Positions 61,680 through 64,000 of a stretch of DNA of 64,000 bases are shown here, one piece after another. How positions within the stretch are numbered: position 1 is the first letter of the stretch; the number at the start of each line of letters is the position of its first letter. A program made the translations under genes and the position numbers. The DNA comes from Kalaharituber pfeilii (taxonomy: Eukaryota; Ascomycota; Pezizomycetes; Pezizales; Pezizaceae), in the NCBI GenBank assembly GCA_015179045.1, contig WHUZ01000006.1:558001-622000 (forward strand), given 5' to 3'. The notes under the pieces are model-generated. The model was not told the origin of the DNA, did not search any database, and saw nothing but the letters and a program-made list of their open reading frames with translations.

Positions 61680-62620
61680 TTGCTGTCTCAGATCCAGAGT
61701 CGTTCAGGTATATTTGCAGCCGTTGCTACGGCAGCTAACGAATTTTTAGGCGGTTGCCTATGTGTGTCATTGTAGTCGCTGCTGACCTGTGGTTCCAGCT
61801 CTATCATATCTACAACATTGATCTTATCAACCCCTAAGTGATAATATGTCCTCACCCCTACAATCCCTCCTTCACTTTCACAAGCCTCAACCACTTCAAA
61901 GTTACGACTGGGATGTTCAATTTTCACTGCATACTCCCCCGCCTGGTCCCTTCCCTCCGCCAAAACAAAATGAGTTGCATCGATTTTCACAAATTCTAGA
62001 GAGGCCTTGCGCCAATCCTCTGCAAGCATGATGTCTCTAGCTACTCATTACCTTCTTGCGGCACCACACTGGGACTGACTCCAGAGAAATTTGCGTTCTC
62101 ACCGTGTCTTATCGCTGCTATGTCCCCGCACCTGTCATTAATGTCAACTGAAACGTGTACTCTGTATTCACTGCAAAGCCAGATATCTTCGTCATTGTGA
62201 GCGTCAGATTGTGGGTATCGACCCAGATTTTGAGCCATTCCGATAGAAGGGCAGCGATCGCAGCGTCGCTTTAGCGAGATCAATGGACTCCATTCCAGCA
62301 CCACAGAGGTCTGGGTAGCATTCCTAATACGTGTCTGTGTCTTTAACGACGAGCAGATACGTATACTAAATGTGTAGGTTTCCTCCTGTAGGTGTACGAA
62401 TGCAATAATTGAGTTGTACTCTGCGATTGTGCCCCCGAGAGGCTTGAATGTCGACAATGGAGCCAGAGGCCGTGCCGGGAGGGAAGAGAATGCTGGCGAT
62501 TTCTATCTGAAGAGAGAGAGTGGCCGTAAGTATTAGCTCAAGTATGTCGTTTCTATTTATGCATAGCTCGAACAACATGTAGTAGCTTTGTCTTAGTATC
62601 CCCACTTTCTGCGGCATGCC
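61680..62620 (-). CDS. Possible multi-exon gene of unknown function
   Basis: Minus-strand blocks look protein-like: EIASILFPPGTASGSIVDIQ (from about 62510), GGTIAEYNSIIAFVHLQEET, DEDIWLCSEYRVHVSVDIND, and after a possible very short intron near 62045, DWRKASLEFVKIDATHFVLA and FEVVEACESEGGIVGVRTYY down to about 61770. Exact exon borders are unclear: the last junction would need an intron of only about 32 bp, and block phases differ, so decay is possible. The beta-rich pattern would suit a secreted or surface protein, but no family is recognised. Confidence 0.35.
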
Positions 62621-64000
62621 TGCGAATGGGTATGAGAATGCTGGCTCACTAGCCCCCTAATTCTCCGGGAGAGCTGCAGTGCCAGCGTCGATTTTACCAA
62701 CTGTCAAAGATAATTAGCATGGCTTCTGCAGCTGTCTGGGTTCAAGATTCGTGGGATTCTGCTTGGATACTGGATAGCAGCCGTGGTTACGTGAATGCAT
62801 AGTAAGCACGAACAGGTGTTTTGCCGGTAACTTTTACCCAGATATAATTAACGTCCTAAATATACCTCTTGTTGATAAATGTAGAACAGTAAAGATCCCC
62901 AATTCTTGTGATATTGTAAGGGTAAAGGAATCTGAAGTCTCTGGAATCGGTATGACGACATTCCTCCTCCCCCAGCTGGTGCTTTATTGTTCCCGCTTGG
63001 TATGTGCCCATATTCTATCTTCACCAGCGGACTGAAATGCCATCAATTACAGTATCAGGGCGGGCAAAATAATCATATTCAAACAAGTTCGGAGCATAAT
63101 TGAGCTAAGAATGGACTTGACAATAGAGGAAACTATCCTTGTTGATGTAGCATTCATCACCTCCCTGTCAGCTATGTTGAGGGAAGGCACGACGAAGATA
63201 ATCAGGCTACAGTGTTCGTTATCGAGTCATTATTGGATAAATGCTGGCCCAGAATGGCGATATTATAATAGAACTTTGGTGTACTAAATCACAGCGACTA
63301 CTAGAGTCTACTGTCAGCTTTGTAGTATGGATTCTCAATAACTTATAAGGATCTCAATGCGTGGAATGCGGAGATTTTTTGCTTTAGCAGCAGGGTGAGC
63401 TTTCTCTCACCTTTTCAGCCTACGTCTGCTGAAACCTCCCTTAAACTAGATCAGCGCCAGAAAAACCCTTCCACTCTTCCAAGTCCACTTCTGGGCCTAC
63501 ACCTCCTCTCCCGGTCTCTTCCCCCCACTAGCATCCTCCCGATGGAGCCACATATCTCCACGGCTGCTGCCTCTTTGTCCAGCCCGAACCACCTTACAAC
63601 CCCATGAGTTCGCACCATCATGGCCTGCAGCGGAGACTACGGCAAGCAGCCTGACAGTCGGACATTCACGCTACGAAAGTTAGCCTATATTCAGATGTTT
63701 CCAATTAACTTTGTGAAGGGAGGTTAGGGGCAGAAAAAGAGGCAGGTGGGAACGCTATGCCATCACTTTTTTAAGGTGGAAGAGTGGGAGGAAGAAAGAG
63801 CGTCAAAATAAGGAGAAGCAGCACGCACCTGAAGGAAGCTTAAATGCCAATAGTACAGCTGACGATGATGTGCTCAATATCATTGTCTAACAGTTTACCT
63901 TATATTTGACATGAAAGATTTGGGATGTAGTGAGTTTGCACTTTGTGTAACGGGCTTCTATCAAGTGGGACAGATTTTTCCTCTTCCTATAGATACATTT
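62621..64000. other. Spacer to the end of the window
   Basis: No supportable gene or repeat. A pyrimidine-rich stretch lies at 63400-63560. Confidence 0.5.

Noticed and set aside
1..64000. CRISPR arrays, bacterial operons, riboswitches or rRNA genes
   Set aside because: The repeats present are satellites or transposon ends without spacer structure, and the genes have spliceosomal introns.

Overview
The window is nuclear DNA of a filamentous ascomycete (Pezizomycotina). The evidence is short GT-AG introns of about 40-125 bp with CTAAC/CTAAT-like branch sites, a Zn2Cys6 transcription factor, a NACHT-WD40 STAND receptor, a GH10 xylanase relic, a pogo-like MITE and a Helitron. Gene density is low and spacers are long, rich in microsatellites and homopolymer (C/T) tracts. 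A repeat-rich member of the Pezizomycetes (truffle or morel type) would fit, but the sequence does not prove it.

Layout. 0-5.6 kb: gene-poor spacer. 5.6-8.3 kb: five-exon Zn2Cys6 regulator (+). 10.7-12.2 kb: HhH-GPD DNA glycosylase (+), whose frame breaks once at an A6 run. 12.9-14.0 kb: decayed GH10 endo-xylanase gene (-). 15.9-17.5 kb: degenerate 57-bp satellite with a nested 25-bp satellite. 20.3-25.3 kb: eight-exon STAND/NLR gene (+) with a NACHT ATPase and fourteen almost identical WD40 repeats.

25.5-42 kb is a transposon mosaic. It holds a decayed Helitron (-), pogo-like termini, a 2.8-kb DNA transposon with 28-bp TIRs and an open DDE transposase (+), a perfect 187-bp tandem duplication, a 5'-truncated LINE end with poly(A), a 70-bp perfect palindromic MITE flanked by TA, and further inverted repeats.

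42-50 kb holds three minus-strand membrane-protein genes: an MFS transporter, a type I membrane protein with a pepsin-like ectodomain lacking the catalytic motifs, and a decaying gene of unknown family. 52.0-52.6 kb: ribosomal protein eL14 (-). 56.4-57.5 kb: four-exon conserved-looking gene of unknown function (+). The rest is mostly spacer with a probable unknown minus-strand gene at 61.7-62.6 kb and pogo-like repeats at 60.6-61.0 kb.

No operon-like logic is expected here. The contrast is between solitary housekeeping genes (eL14, glycosylase, MFS) and an accessory block in which an allorecognition/immune-type NLR sits beside transposons. Several genes carry breaks (xylanase, glycosylase, MFS loop, 48-50 kb gene). 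Some may be sequence errors in homopolymers; the xylanase is a true relic. Exon structures were worked out by hand from splice consensus and frame continuity.
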